DNA from: Entrophospora sp. SA101
Lineage: Eukaryota; Glomeromycota; Glomeromycetes; Entrophosporales; Entrophosporaceae
Reading direction: 5' to 3'
Length of the DNA stretch: 25,781 nt
Assembly: GCA_958430865.1 (NCBI GenBank)
Contig: CAUDNR010000466.1
Span: 5,296-31,076, forward strand
A model generated the notes under the pieces. The model was not told where the DNA came from. It ran no database searches and saw nothing but the letters and a program-made list of their open reading frames with translations. A program made the position numbers and the translations under genes. Shown piece by piece: positions 1 through 9,568 of this stretch (position 1 is its first letter; the number at the start of each line of letters is the position of its first letter).

Positions 1-59
1 TTTTCAATTATTTCTTTTTCCTTTTCAATTATTTCTTTTCTCATAATTTCACGTTCCAG
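1..59 (+). repeat. 3' part of an intron with a 21-bp tandem duplication
   Basis: The stretch is pyrimidine-rich and ends in CAG right before the TLDc exon, as expected of an intron 3' end. It contains the unit TTTTCAATTATTTCTTTT twice in tandem, at about 1-18 and 22-39, separated by three bases. It has no in-frame stop in the TLDc frame, but its translation (mostly Phe, Asn, Tyr) is unlike the family. Confidence 0.5.
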
Positions 60-881
60 GTGACGAAACTTCTTAAATGGGGATTAGCAAAACATCCTGA
101 AATCAATAATACCAATGTTGAAGATTGGCCATTACAAAATTTTGTTGATTTAGGTAACACATTGAAAGAATTCCTTTCTCTAATAAGATTTCAGGATATC
201 TCTAAAGAGGATTTTTTTGATAAAATTGAACCATATGACATGCTTTTTCCTAGGACTTTGTGGAGATCCATTTCACAATCTTATTTATTTCCTGATAGAC
301 AACAAACATTAAATTTATTGCCATCAAGAATTTCAAATTTGAAACCAACATTTGAATCATTAACAATCAATCAAAACTTAACCTTGCTTTTTGCAAGTTG
401 GATTGATAGGAAAAGCCCACCATATAGTTCATTCAGGGAAGTCAAATATAAATTCAAACTTTTATATCGTAGTAGTAGAGATGGTTTAAATGCTACTACA
501 TTTCATCAAAAATGTGATAATATAAACAAAACTCTTGTAGTTGGCAAAATACAAAATTCGGAGCAAATAGTTGGTGGTTATAACCCACTTAATTGGAATG
601 GAAATAGTGAATTAAAGAATACAACTGAAAGTTTTATATTTAATATAAGTAATAGAAATGATATAAATACTGCAAAATTTAGTTATGTTATTAATAACGT
701 GGATCAATATGAATTTTATTGTCATCCTACTCATTTGCCAATTTTTGGTAGAGGTAATCATGATATTTGGTTTCAAACAAATGGTATTATTTATATTGGA
801 GCATCAAGTTATGCTAATATCAATATTGTACATGGTAGTAAGTTTGATGAATTAGAAATTTTTCAAATAATTAATGGATAG
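60..881 (+). CDS. TLDc-domain protein, C-terminal exon (5' part outside window)
   Basis: This is the last exon of a protein of the BTB-BACK-TLDc type, a family greatly expanded in arbuscular mycorrhizal fungi. The exon follows a CAG acceptor at 57-59, and its first codon is GTG, so it is not a translation start. Residues 1-80 (LKWGLAKHPE, then LIRF..IS..D.FDKI.PY) match the region after the BACK domain. Residues 111-273 form the TLDc domain: SWIDRK at 113-118, FKLLYRSSRDG at 132-142, VGGYNPLNW at 171-179, and a C-terminal strand ending EIFQI. The frame is intact to a TAG stop. TLDc proteins are linked to oxidative-stress resistance and V-ATPase regulation in other eukaryotes; BTB-linked members may be Cul3 adaptors. 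The BTB part is expected upstream of the window but is not seen. The family call is firm, the function inferred. Confidence 0.85.
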   Translation: MTKLLKWGLAKHPEINNTNVEDWPLQNFVDLGNTLKEFLSLIRFQDISKEDFFDKIEPYDMLFPRTLWRSISQSYLFPDRQQTLNLLPSRISNLKPTFESLTINQNLTLLFASWIDRKSPPYSSFREVKYKFKLLYRSSRDGLNATTFHQKCDNINKTLVVGKIQNSEQIVGGYNPLNWNGNSELKNTTESFIFNISNRNDINTAKFSYVINNVDQYEFYCHPTHLPIFGRGNHDIWFQTNGIIYIGASSYANINIVHGSKFDELEIFQIING

Positions 882-1185
882 CAGAATTATTAATTATTAA
901 TTATTTATTATCTTACTATATATTTACCTAACGATATTTTTTCTATGTAAAGTTCAAAAAATAAAGATGGTAGTATTAATAATGATGATGAGTCAATAAT
1001 TAATTATTAAAAGGAAAAATTTGTCAATTTTTAGTACTTGAAATATGGCTAAAGAATAGAATCTTATTAAAACATTTAAAATCAAGAAATTTTAAAGAAC
1101 ATTTCTATTATTTTCCTAAAAAATAAATGTAGTGAATTGGAATTAATTAATTAAATGACGAGTAAAATTAATGATAAAGCTCCAA
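882..1185. other. AT-rich intergenic region
   Basis: Simple AT-rich sequence with TTAATTATTAATTA-type runs follows the TLDc stop. No gene or structured repeat was recognised. Confidence 0.5.
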
Positions 1186-1420
1186 ACTACTTGACAGTCC
1201 CTGGTATTCTGATTTTTGCACTCTGCTTATTTAAACTTATTATGGCAGCCAGTGTCCCGGCTGAACGAATTTTTCTGGAAGCATGGACTTAAAACAATAA
1301 GAATTTGCATGTGTTTAAAAAGTTGACGGAGACAATGAATTTTATATATGAATAGAAAAAAATAGAATGTTGTTAAGGTTTCTATTTGAATTATTTTATT
1401 TGTTGTGTTCAAATTACATT
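1186..1420 (+). pseudogene. hAT transposase C-terminal (dimerisation) relic
   Basis: The + strand frame across 1240-1276 reads AASVPAERIFLEAW. This matches the hallmark of the hAT-family C-terminal dimerisation domain, whose usual form is A.SVPSER.FS.A. A TAA stop follows at once, and the next codons (NNKNLHV, then KKLTETMNFIYE) fit the following helix. A second stop comes after that. Sequence before it (YLTVPG.L) could be the preceding strand. No zinc-finger or catalytic part is present nearby, so only a decayed tail remains. The motif is short and the family call rests on it alone. Confidence 0.5.
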
Positions 1421-2039
1421 GAAAGTTTAGTATTAGTTGAATAAAACGAATAAAACAAGTAATTAGAATGAAGCGAATAAGGATTTGTATTGCTACTATA
1501 TATGAATATGTAACGGTAAAATAAAATAATTCATAACTAACTATAACCGGCTGTATCTAATGGCATTATATATGAAATTCAATCATGGTTTCCATTCTAA
1601 TTTTGGTAAGAAATAGGCCTTTGCTATAATGGTATAAAATTATAGACTGTATGTATTTAGAAACAGGACCCTTCCAACACCTCTACTTCGCAACACATAT
1701 TTACCAAAGCCAAGCTACAAATATTATAATTTTTTTGTGAATATATTTTTGCGTAGTTAATGAACTTAGAATGTCCGAATTTTTGGATCAAATGTAAACT
1801 GAAAAACCGAACCGAACCATTCAGAGCTTTATGCATGATGCATTTTTAGAAAAAAAAATAAGAAAACTGTACTGATTTAACAAAATATTTCAACCCCAGA
1901 TAATCATCGTCGTTTAACGCTTTGCAAGCTTCATATTTAAATACCAACAGAAAGCATTGTATATTAAATAAAAGTTGTTCTACAAGGTAAAAATAAACTC
2001 ATTTTGAACTCAGATAATAATTACATATGATGTTTTACA
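1421..2039. other. AT-rich noncoding stretch
   Basis: No ORF of coding character, RNA gene or clear repeat was seen on either strand. Confidence 0.4.
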
Positions 2040-2215
2040 TGGCAGCAGCCTTCTCTGGTCTGGGAAGATTATCAAGTGTCGTCGACGATTGATGCAGTCT
2101 TGATGCATTCCAGGGCCACGTGTCCCACCTGGAATTTAGCAGCAACATTGTATCATCGAGTGTATCAGGTCAGATTAACCTTGTGTACACGAGGAAGATG
2201 GAAGAATGGCTGTGG
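2040..2215. other. GC-richer patch of unknown origin
   Basis: About 175 bp has clearly higher GC than its surroundings and is open in two overlapping + frames, with a third open stretch on the minus strand. None matches a family I recognise. The minus-strand GHVALEC recalls the end of a CCHC zinc knuckle, but its first two cysteines are absent. It is probably a remnant of an inserted element. Confidence 0.3.
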
Positions 2216-2800
2216 TATCATATCTCTATATATAACTTCGCGTATATTATTTTTATTTTTTTTCTGGTTATATTTCGATACTACAACCCATATAATATAA
2301 GCGATAAGTAGTAAGATAAGGATATTAAAAAATCAAGTTAATTATACATAAACATTCTAGTCATTAAGAATTACCCCTATTTTTAATCTACGACTCGGTC
2401 GTCATATGTCAAGATTTTTTTATGTGCCAAATGCACTAGCTCCGCTATTCTGAGATTTACTTGTCTATTTTTGCCATCCTAGCATGTAATATATGTATTC
2501 TGATTTGTTGATCCAAGTCACGTATAATATCACTACTACATGTGATTTCCTGCTCTCTACGGGCGAACTCAGACAAACAAATAATTTCTGGTAAGTGCGA
2601 ATATATATTACAACTACTATATTATTATACAATATGTTATTGGATTTATATCGGCGATCCTGATCTTGGTTTTCCAATAGATGATCGATTATTTCGTGAC
2701 TTAGCAATGTTAGTTATATATTAATATAGTTTTTTGATTCAAATTTTTTGTTTATTTATTTATTGTGGAATAATGAGGCTATGTCTCTGTTGTACGCGAG
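2216..2800. other. AT-rich stretch with two overlapping opposite-strand ORFs
   Basis: Open frames exist on both strands around 2465-2724 (60-80 codons). Neither resembles a known protein, and each is the shadow of the other. I see no firm feature. Confidence 0.3.
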
Positions 2801-2807
2801 AATGAAA

Positions 2808-2935
2808 TTATGTGAATTCGCAATTCACATATATGAGATTCAAATTTACATATGTGGAATTCAAATTAGCCAAGAATTTCACCCCGCTCCATAATATTTC
2901 AAATTCACATAATTTCAATTCACATACATCTCTAT
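2808..2935. repeat. cluster of palindromic TTCACATATGTGAA-like repeats
   Basis: The words AATTCACATA, ATATGAGATTCAAATT, ACATATGTGGAATTCAAATT and TTCAAATTCACATAATT follow one another in both orientations, so the region can fold on itself repeatedly. It lies directly beside the Tc1/mariner remnant and may be the end of another short foldback element. No target duplication was identified. Confidence 0.4.
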
Positions 2936-2978
2936 ATCTAAAACTGAAATTAAAAAACAAATCGATGAATATAAAGAA

Positions 2979-3497
2979 AAGTTAGTTTCGAAAAAATGGC
3001 TCGCACAAAAAATCACATATCTCAACAATTATGCAAGGTAGATAAACAAGATTAGATTCATTTGAAGGCTTATCAAATATTTTATTAAATAAAAAAATCA
3101 ATAAGAAATTATACCACTGTTTTTTTTCTAAAACAAACTCACATTTCTGTTTCATAGACATAATAATATTTTTGACGGTTTCCTTCAATCATAAATCTCT
3201 CAATTCATCAATATTCCTTGGCGTCCTTTTTTCAACATTATCTTTTATGATATACCACATGTCTTCAATGGGATTAAGGTCAGGACTGTTGGATGGCCAG
3301 TCTATTATGCAAATTCTTTTTTCAAAAATGAAGGTTTTTGTAATACATGATGCGCTTTGGATCATTATCCTATTGCAAACGCCATGTAATAAACATATAT
3401 ACAAGCTTTATTATCATCACCCAATCATCTTTTGTCATGTGAAAATTTTTTAAAATAAATTTACATTTTGGTGCCATTTTTTTTGAAACACATTGTA
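2979..3497 (-). mobile_element. internally deleted Tc1/mariner transposon remnant
   Basis: Two diverged inverted ends are visible. The right end (minus strand from 3497) reads TACAATGTGTTTCAAAAAAA then ATGGCACC. The left end (+ strand near 2981) reads GTTAGTTTCGAAAAAATGGC. Between them the minus strand encodes the C-terminal third of a Tc1-type transposase, and the front of the gene is missing. The element is too short and too damaged to be autonomous. The TA next to the right end fits the usual TA target site. Confidence 0.65.
2982..3404 (-). pseudogene. Tc1/mariner transposase C-terminal fragment
   Basis: The minus strand contains DWPSNSPDLNPIED followed by MWYIIKDNVEKRTPRNIDEL, the classic third-carboxylate block of Tc1-type DDE transposases. 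The frame then meets an in-frame TGA at 3189-3191 and continues as LKETVKNIIMSMKQKCE, which matches the family C terminus (…SM..RC…). Upstream, the expected QQDNDP block survives as Q-stop-DNDPK in a different frame around 3361-3375, so there is also a frameshift. DD(34)D/E catalysis is impossible in this copy. Neighbours are other transposon remains. Confidence 0.8.
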
Positions 3498-3584
3498 TAT
3501 ATTAATGACATCACTATCACATCTAATATTTGATCTTTTGTAATCCTTTTAATAATTTGATGTAGTTAGTTAGTGTACATATTG

Positions 3585-3970
3585 TTATGTTGAAATAACC
3601 AATGACCATATATAAAATATCCAAGCTTTGATACTATTATTTAATCCAATGCAATCATCAATTGGCCTTATAATAATAAGAAATAATTCAATTCTGGGAT
3701 TTTTTGAATAATTTAAAATTTTACAGTAAGTTAAAAACCTAAAGTGTATTCTTATGTAAAATAATTAATGGTTGTATATAAAATATCCAGGCCTCACCAC
3801 CATTCATTCACTCAATCCCAATGCCATTATCAATTGATAAATAAAAGTCCTTGTAAAAAATAATTCAATTCTGGGAATTTTTGAATGATTTAAAAATTCT
3901 ATAGTGAGTTAAAAACCTAAAATGTATTCTTATGTAGAAATAACTAATGATTACATATGAAAAATACAAC
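3585..3970. repeat. diverged tandem repeat, unit about 167-178 bp, two full copies plus start of a third
   Basis: The unit begins TTATGT(T/A)(G)AAATAA.(C/T)AATG at 3585, 3752 and 3930. Shared later blocks are AAAATATCCA, TAATTCAATTCTGGGA, GAGTTAAAAACCTAAA and TGTATTCTTATGTA. The copies differ by scattered substitutions and small indels, so the duplication is not recent. No coding potential. Confidence 0.7.
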
Positions 3971-4179
3971 CCTTTAGAGCTTTGTTCTGAAATATTCAAA
4001 CCTTGCTTGATGTACAGTACCAAAGGTCTATCATTAATAAATAAATTTCTTTATTGTTGATTATTATTCTCCAATTCTTTGTATCCAAATTATCAAACAA
4101 TAAGATAAACTACTATTATATATAGTTGTTCATTTTAATAAATTGTCATCATAATAATCGTAGTTGCCATCCGGATCGT

Positions 4180-4480
4180 GTGACTATGTCTAAAAATAGT
4201 AAGTGCGAGCGAAAATCAGGATTTTGGTTTGTAAGGCCATAATTACCACGTGGGGCCCACATAATAGAATGTTAGATAATATTAATATTAAAGGAAATCC
4301 GGATTTTTAAAAGTACAGCCAACCCCCTCTAAGTGCACGCTTTCATTCACTCTCAAGCTTGGAAATTAGAGATAAGTGCACACCCCCTTCCCCCTGCACT
4401 GCACGGTCTTTTTTCATTCCCATCTATATAAAACTCCCTCTCTAAGTGCACTCCCGTGACTTTCACGTGATCGTTGTCTA
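4180..4480. mobile_element. probable transposon end or nonautonomous element with AAGTGCA repeats
   Basis: This patch is C-rich against its surroundings and contains AAGTGCAC-like words at 4331, 4374 and 4444, an AAGTGCG at about 4201, and an inverted TGCACTGCAC near 4395. Blocks such as AACCCCCTCTAAGTGCACGC and ATAAGTGCACACCCCC look like the short subterminal repeats of pogo-like elements. No matching opposite end was found, so the boundaries are approximate. Confidence 0.35.
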
Positions 4481-4994
4481 ATAAAAATTGTGCGATGTTA
4501 TTAAATTAAAATACTTTTTCTTTGTGTTAACAATAAAGAATTGATTTTTTGTAAGAGATGATAAAGAATTAATTTATTATTAGTAAAAGGCAAAGAATTA
4601 AATTTATTAGTATGACAGAATTATTTTGTAAGAGGTGGATAAAGAATTGTTCATTCTAGTCAACAAATGAAACTGGTTAATTCTCTTGATAGATATATTA
4701 GATTGAAAACAATAAATACAATGAGGCAAGCTACAATAGAATCTTATCTTAATCAATAATTATATAAAATTTTTTTTAGTGATAATGATGTATAAAATAA
4801 ATTATTATTTTTATGCAAAAATTTTTATTCTTTATGGGTGTCACGTGCAGCCAATGAAATGCTTTGTTTCCGTGACATGTTACATAAAAAATAATCAACT
4901 TTAAAAAGTTTATTATTATAAACGACATATATCATCGGTATATACCGTGTGAAAAATAAAATAACTGAATAACAAATAAAATCAAGTATACCAA
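4481..4994. other. AT-rich noncoding stretch
   Basis: No gene seen. The words AAAGAATTAATTTATTA and AAAGAATTAAATTTATTA recur near 4560-4610. A perfect 12-bp palindrome CGGTATATACCG lies at 4936-4947. Confidence 0.4.
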
Positions 4995-5004
4995 AATTAC
5001 TTAT

Positions 5005-5053
5005 CGCGTTTCAACGAATTTTTATATGTGAAGCAAAAATTCGTTGTAACGCG
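5005..5053. repeat. 19-bp inverted repeat (hairpin) in the left element end
   Basis: Arm 5005-5023 is CGCGTTTCAACGAATTTTT and arm 5035-5053 is its reverse complement with one mismatch. The 11-base loop is ATATGTGAAGC. A further inverted copy of the core (AAATTCGTTGAAAC) follows at about 5074-5087. The right element end has the same core with a weaker fold. Confidence 0.8.
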
Positions 5054-5459
5054 AATTTTATAATAATAATAATAAATTCGTTGAAACTGTAATAATATTA
5101 TGAATAAATGTAAACTTATTATTCGTAAAATTATTAATAGTGTTGACCCATTCGAAATTAGTTTGGAAATAATTTTGCTGGAAAATAATTTTATCTCATG
5201 TCATTTACGCAGTTATAAAGTCTGTTTGTAGCTTATTTATAGCTTTTTTTAAAAAATGGCTAGTTTTAAAACAGCCTCAGAATAATTGAAATTATAAATG
5301 AATTAAAAGAAAGACTAACTCATTTAGAAAATGCTCAACTTTCCAAGAATTTCAAAATCGTCAATTTCTAAAGAAACATATGAATGTCCTTGTATAGAAA
5401 CTTTACAAAAATATGTTATTATGCAAACCTAATAATACTCAACAAAATACACACCTATG

Positions 5460-6560
5460 GTTTTCTAGACTTGAAGAATTTACAAAGACATACAAACAAA
5501 GGTAGATTTACTCACTCTCGATAAAAAGATTATTACAATGTTGTTATGTGAATTGATTGTAGTCATAAAGACAAAAAGGAATATAATGCAAATTAATCAT
5601 ACAATGAATATGTGTTATAAATCGATTTTATCAAGAAATATTTAAAACTAGAGGATTATTTAGTATACACGAAGATCTTGAATTTAGATATATTACATGT
5701 CAGAATGATAGAATTGGAAGAACTCAATAATGGTGATTATAATGGAGCCAATCTTGCTGATGAGGAAATGGTACGAACAGTGTATAAATTTCAGTGTGTA
5801 ACTAATGCAGATTTCTACAAATTTAGAAACTATCTGCACATTCCGCACATTGAATTTTATACACTGGGTACGAATTTTTGAGCATCCTGACATGTCAAAT
5901 AGAATACCAGATGGATTACTAAGAAAAGTCTTTTATGGATAGGATGCTGTACATCACGAAGAGATGGGAGTATTATCAAAATATTATGGCTGATAGCTTT
6001 AAGGAACGTTAATGTTATCACAATTCATGATAAAATTCGTCAAGGGGGATATTATCATCTGATCAGTATCCTATACATAATATTCCACCAGATGAGATAG
6101 GAATACATGGAACATGCTATGATATCAAGAAATATTTAGATTTGCGGCCAAAAAATGCAGAAGAAACCTTTTTTCTTCGTGTAAATAAAATCTTGAAGGT
6201 ATTTATTTGTTTCATTTTTTTTCATAGTATTTTAATTATTGATTTCAATATTATATTTAGATATTGGTATTCTACTTCTCGTATAGGCCGTTATAAACTT
6301 TCTGGAATGTTAAAAGAAATCCACAATTGATTGTACAAACAGAAGATTGTAAATCATTCATTACGAAAATATACTGCTCAAAAACTAAATGATCAAGGAT
6401 CGGATTCACAAGTTATAATTAATGTAACATTATATCGATCTTTGGAAGGATTAAGTGCATATTGAAAAAAAAAATGAAATGCAAAATTTAGATATCGCAA
6501 AATTAACATAATAATAGCCGGGACATACAAAAAGAAAGATGGAAATTTTCTAATGCAGAA
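5460..6560 (+). pseudogene. Crypton-like tyrosine recombinase (site-specific recombinase) relic
   Basis: Pieces in shifting + frames follow the order of a Crypton-type recombinase. They include SRLEEFTKTYKQ near 5464, then LADEEMVR (about 5751-5777), interrupted by a MITE. Next come IFEHPDMSNRIPDGLLRKVF and CTSRRDG near 5948, where box I would supply a catalytic Arg. IPPDEIGIHGTCYDIKKYLD and RPKNAEETFFLRVNK follow at 6080-6190. A GT-AG intron probably lies at 6199-6260, then YWYSTSRIGRYKLSGMLKEI. The box II motif H-S-L-R is at 6355-6366, and SLEGLSAY ends at 6462 with the likely nucleophile Tyr followed directly by TGA. Several stops and frameshifts show it is dead. Such recombinases would cut and paste DNA through a covalent phosphotyrosine. 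The family assignment is from motif order, not a search. Confidence 0.7.
5778..5866. mobile_element. 89-bp hairpin MITE (hAT-like) with perfect 8-bp target duplication
   Basis: The segment starts CAGTGTATAAATTTCAGTGTG and ends with the inverse CAGTGTATAAAATTCAATGTG, so its arms pair with only a few mismatches. Weaker pairing continues inward to GCAGAT. It is flanked on both sides by GGTACGAA (5770-5777 and 5867-5874), a perfect 8-bp direct repeat as made by hAT-type insertion. Deleting the element and one GGTACGAA copy joins ...DEEMVR to IFEHPDMS... in one frame, which proves it inserted into the recombinase gene. Confidence 0.9.
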
Positions 6561-7080
6561 CAAGATACATCTAGTAAGCTCTAATATATTATCTGAAATA
6601 GCAAGAGGCAATTCAAAATAAAAACATCATGATGATTTATTTGTTAATATGATAATAATTGAATTAAGTTTGTTGAATGTAACAATATTAATATTACTAC
6701 AAAATAAATAATTTCTAATTATGTATACTAGAAATGCATAAAATAAGTATATATGAATTAATTGTCTAGAGGATATCTGCATAACTACGTAAATGGTGTT
6801 TATCAGGGGATAATGACATTTGGGATGTCCACCAGCAAAAAAAAGGGATCGAGATTATTAATTGTTTCGTGTAATTATCAAATCAAAATGGTTACACATG
6901 TTTTTGTAAATATTTCAAGCCTTATATCTCATTATTGTACTAGGTAAACACGGTTTAAATTTTTCACCAACTATAATCCTTATGACATAGATGTACGTTA
7001 TGCAAAAAACTCAATTTTTGCATTTATTAATTTCGTGTTGCTTCACATATAATTCGTTGAAACGAAATTACCACATTAAG

Positions 7081-7716
7081 TATTCGGTCTTACATTATAA
7101 AACTTATGCTGTTGCACGTTTTCCGAAAGGAGAAGTATTTTCTTTGAATTAGAAAGTTAATAAATTAATATTAAGAATTCAATTATTAAATCCTATTAAT
7201 TTTTGTTAATTGATTTTTTCACCTGCTTATGTAACAAATCAATAGATAGATTATAAAAAAATTTGATGTCATCAAATTTAATTATTTATAGGATTGATGT
7301 AAAGAATTATTTATTATATGAAGTCTATCAAGTAAAAATAATATTTTTTTAACCATAATAATAAATAAATATTAATTCATTACTTGACATTTGAATTGAT
7401 TGTATCAACAGCTGCACTTTTTCTTTTTAAATTTAGTTTAATTTGTAAATGTTGGAGGACCAACTACTTTTACGGCATTATTTCAATGTTTAAATTAGAA
7501 TCAATTATTACTGTGTCAGACATTCTACCATGACTAGGTTTTGGATTTTTGATTTGAATTTTCATACTTTCTTCTCTGAGCAGAACAATTTATTATTATT
7601 TCATCACTAAAAAATTTATATTATCTAAAAGTTTGTGTAAGATATTGTTTCTATTAATAAAAATCAAAAGATCTTTACTTCATGAAAAAAAAATAATTAA
7701 AAATTACCTTGAAAAT
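7081..7716. other. AT-rich noncoding stretch
   Basis: Nothing firm. The minus strand around 7490-7600 has a short open run (KIQIKNPKPSHGRMSDT) with some protein-like character but no recognised family, and stops follow. Confidence 0.3.
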
Positions 7717-7965
7717 TTAGGAGCCAACGAAATATAGGGAAAACAATATAAAAAAATTTGCGACATTTTTTAATAGCAAGCAATGTTCCCATTGATAAAA
7801 TTTCCAATGACCTCTTTCTGCTTGTTTGCATCCTATATGACCAGCTCTTGATTTTACGGTAATAGGACCTCGCCCAAGGTGTATATTACCATATTTAATA
7901 AGATTTACATATTTAAGCCATTTGTCTATATTTAGATGATTTTTGTGACGGCGTATTATGTCCAT
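7717..7965 (-). CDS. uncharacterised 82-codon ORF
   Basis: The ORF runs from an ATG directly preceded by in-frame stops to a TAA. Its middle (GRGPITVKSRAGHIGCKQ, then AERGHWKFYQWEHCL) has a balanced, protein-like composition with two Cys, several His and Trp, unlike the surrounding noncoding AT-rich DNA. The C-terminal 20 residues turn hydrophobic (FFILFSLYFVG) and could be read-through into an intron. No family is recognised. It may be one exon of a larger gene, a transposon fragment, or chance. Confidence 0.25.
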   Translation of the reverse strand: MDIIRRHKNHLNIDKWLKYVNLIKYGNIHLGRGPITVKSRAGHIGCKQAERGHWKFYQWEHCLLLKNVANFFILFSLYFVGS

Positions 7966-9568
7966 ATTTGCATATCATATAGTAAATCAATGAATGAACC
8001 AATTTTAAGGTTTACGTATCACGCTACATGTTAATATTCAATTTCTATTAATAATAAATGAACTTTTGTAGAAGGCAACGCCAAGATTCCAAGATATTAA
8101 AAAAAAACGAGAAATTTATTAATATAGAATATGGAATTTAATTTAATTACAAAAAAATTAAAATTCTGCCTAAACCTTGGCTTTTCATTAGCTTTTCATT
8201 TATCATCAGAATAGATTTTTAAGTGTTTATTAATAAATAATCTTTTATATTTTGATGAGAGAAAAATACCAACACTAATACTAATACTAATGAATGAATT
8301 CCTGCGAAATAATTCTTATTCTAGAAAATTCTTGTTAACATACTAATACATAAAAACATTTGGGACTGTGCCAAGACGCCTCTATTTTGTGAACCATACC
8401 CCATTTATTTATTCTGCATGCATGCATGATAAAAAAATGTTTAATAAAAAAGTTAAGCCGTTTATCACCTTTTTTGAGTGCTATAAACGAGTTCACAAAT
8501 GAACATATCCTAATACTAATATCTCGCCTTTTGCCATTTTTGTTCCGCATTATATAATAATGTCCATAATTTTTTTGTTGATAGTATTTTCTTTGGCTGA
8601 AATTCTTTATTGTTCTTCAATTCCTTGAAGTTCATCTTCAAATATCATATTTGCATAACTATTTTTGCTTTAATCCAAAATAATTACAATAGATGAAAAT
8701 CCAAACAACAATAACAATAATAATGATGTAATAATAATAACGAGTAATGTTTATTATTTATTAATTTCTTCAACAAATATTTTTAAACTATATAAAGATA
8801 GCAAAATCTTGAAAAGGAAATTTTTTATATGGTATGATCATATCTTTTTTACCCCTGAGAATTGAAAAAATCAAATTTCCTTTTTCAGGTTTGGAACTAT
8901 TTATTTGATCAGATACGCACCCTGGGAATTATTATTCCGATTTATGTGGTAATTTTTAAATTAAATCATTGTTTGATAATTAATAAAATTAATTAACTAA
9001 AGCCTCCCTCGGTATTTATGATGAAATCCTTACTTAATTTAAAAAAATATATATTTCCTAGATTATTTATTTTGTATTACAAAATATAAACAATGTAATA
9101 TAAATAAATACTTTAAATTGTAACTCTTGCATAATTATTTGTTGACTTTTATTTTTAGGTTTTGAATTTTTTAAATTAATTACAAAATAATGGTTGGGCC
9201 TACGTCACAATTAAATTAAACTTAAAATTAAAAAACATGTTCAATCACGTGTTTCATATTATTGTTGTTAATTTACACGCGAAGTATCACATTATTATTG
9301 TACTGCATGTACGTACGTACATCCATCTATATTTCCAGAGTATCCTAGCTAGATATTTCAATGCGTTAATCCAACTAGAAATTGTTTGATCGTTATTATG
9401 ATCATTAATAATAATAGCAATTATAACAATTAAGTGACAAATCCTTTAGAGCCTCTTTTACTCTTTCTTTTTCGTATCGAACATCTAACAATTACTTTCT
9501 TTGATCTTTATCATGCTTTCATCGAACTTCTTCAACGATTGTTTCACGCTTTTATCATTATTTAGAAT
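7966..9568. other. long gene-free AT-rich region
   Basis: No convincing coding sequence was seen in 1.6 kb. Minor items are a 71-codon minus-strand ORF at 8335-8550 without recognisable content, ACTAATACTAATACTAATG at about 8273-8292, and a 16-bp perfect palindrome ATGTACGTACGTACAT at 9307-9322. Confidence 0.45.

Larger units (their letters stand above)
4998..7070 (+). mobile_element. TIR-bounded element carrying a degenerate Crypton-like tyrosine recombinase
   Basis: The left end at 5007-5036 reads CGTTTCAACGAATT, three extra T, then ATATGTGAAGCAA. The same two blocks occur inverted at the right end (minus strand, 7064 down to 7038) without the three extra bases. The pair encloses about 2.0 kb whose only recognisable coding content is one degraded tyrosine-recombinase gene on the + strand. 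Outer boundaries are approximate, and no convincing target duplication was found. Cryptons generally lack terminal inverted repeats, so either this is an unusual family or the repeats belong to something else. Stops and frameshifts make the copy nonautonomous. Confidence 0.5.

Noticed and set aside
2465..2724. Overlapping ORFs on both strands
   Set aside because: Neither shows a motif, and each explains the other as a shadow.
3585..3970. CRISPR-like array
   Set aside because: The unit is about 170 bp with no constant short repeat and variable spacer layout, and the genome is eukaryotic.
4936..4947. 12-bp palindrome CGGTATATACCG
   Set aside because: It is isolated, with no partner or gene context. 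A regulatory role cannot be supported.
8335..8550. 71-codon minus-strand ORF
   Set aside because: No motif and unremarkable composition in a long gene-free stretch.
9307..9322. 16-bp palindrome ATGTACGTACGTACAT
   Set aside because: It is a short TACG simple repeat, which is palindromic by nature.
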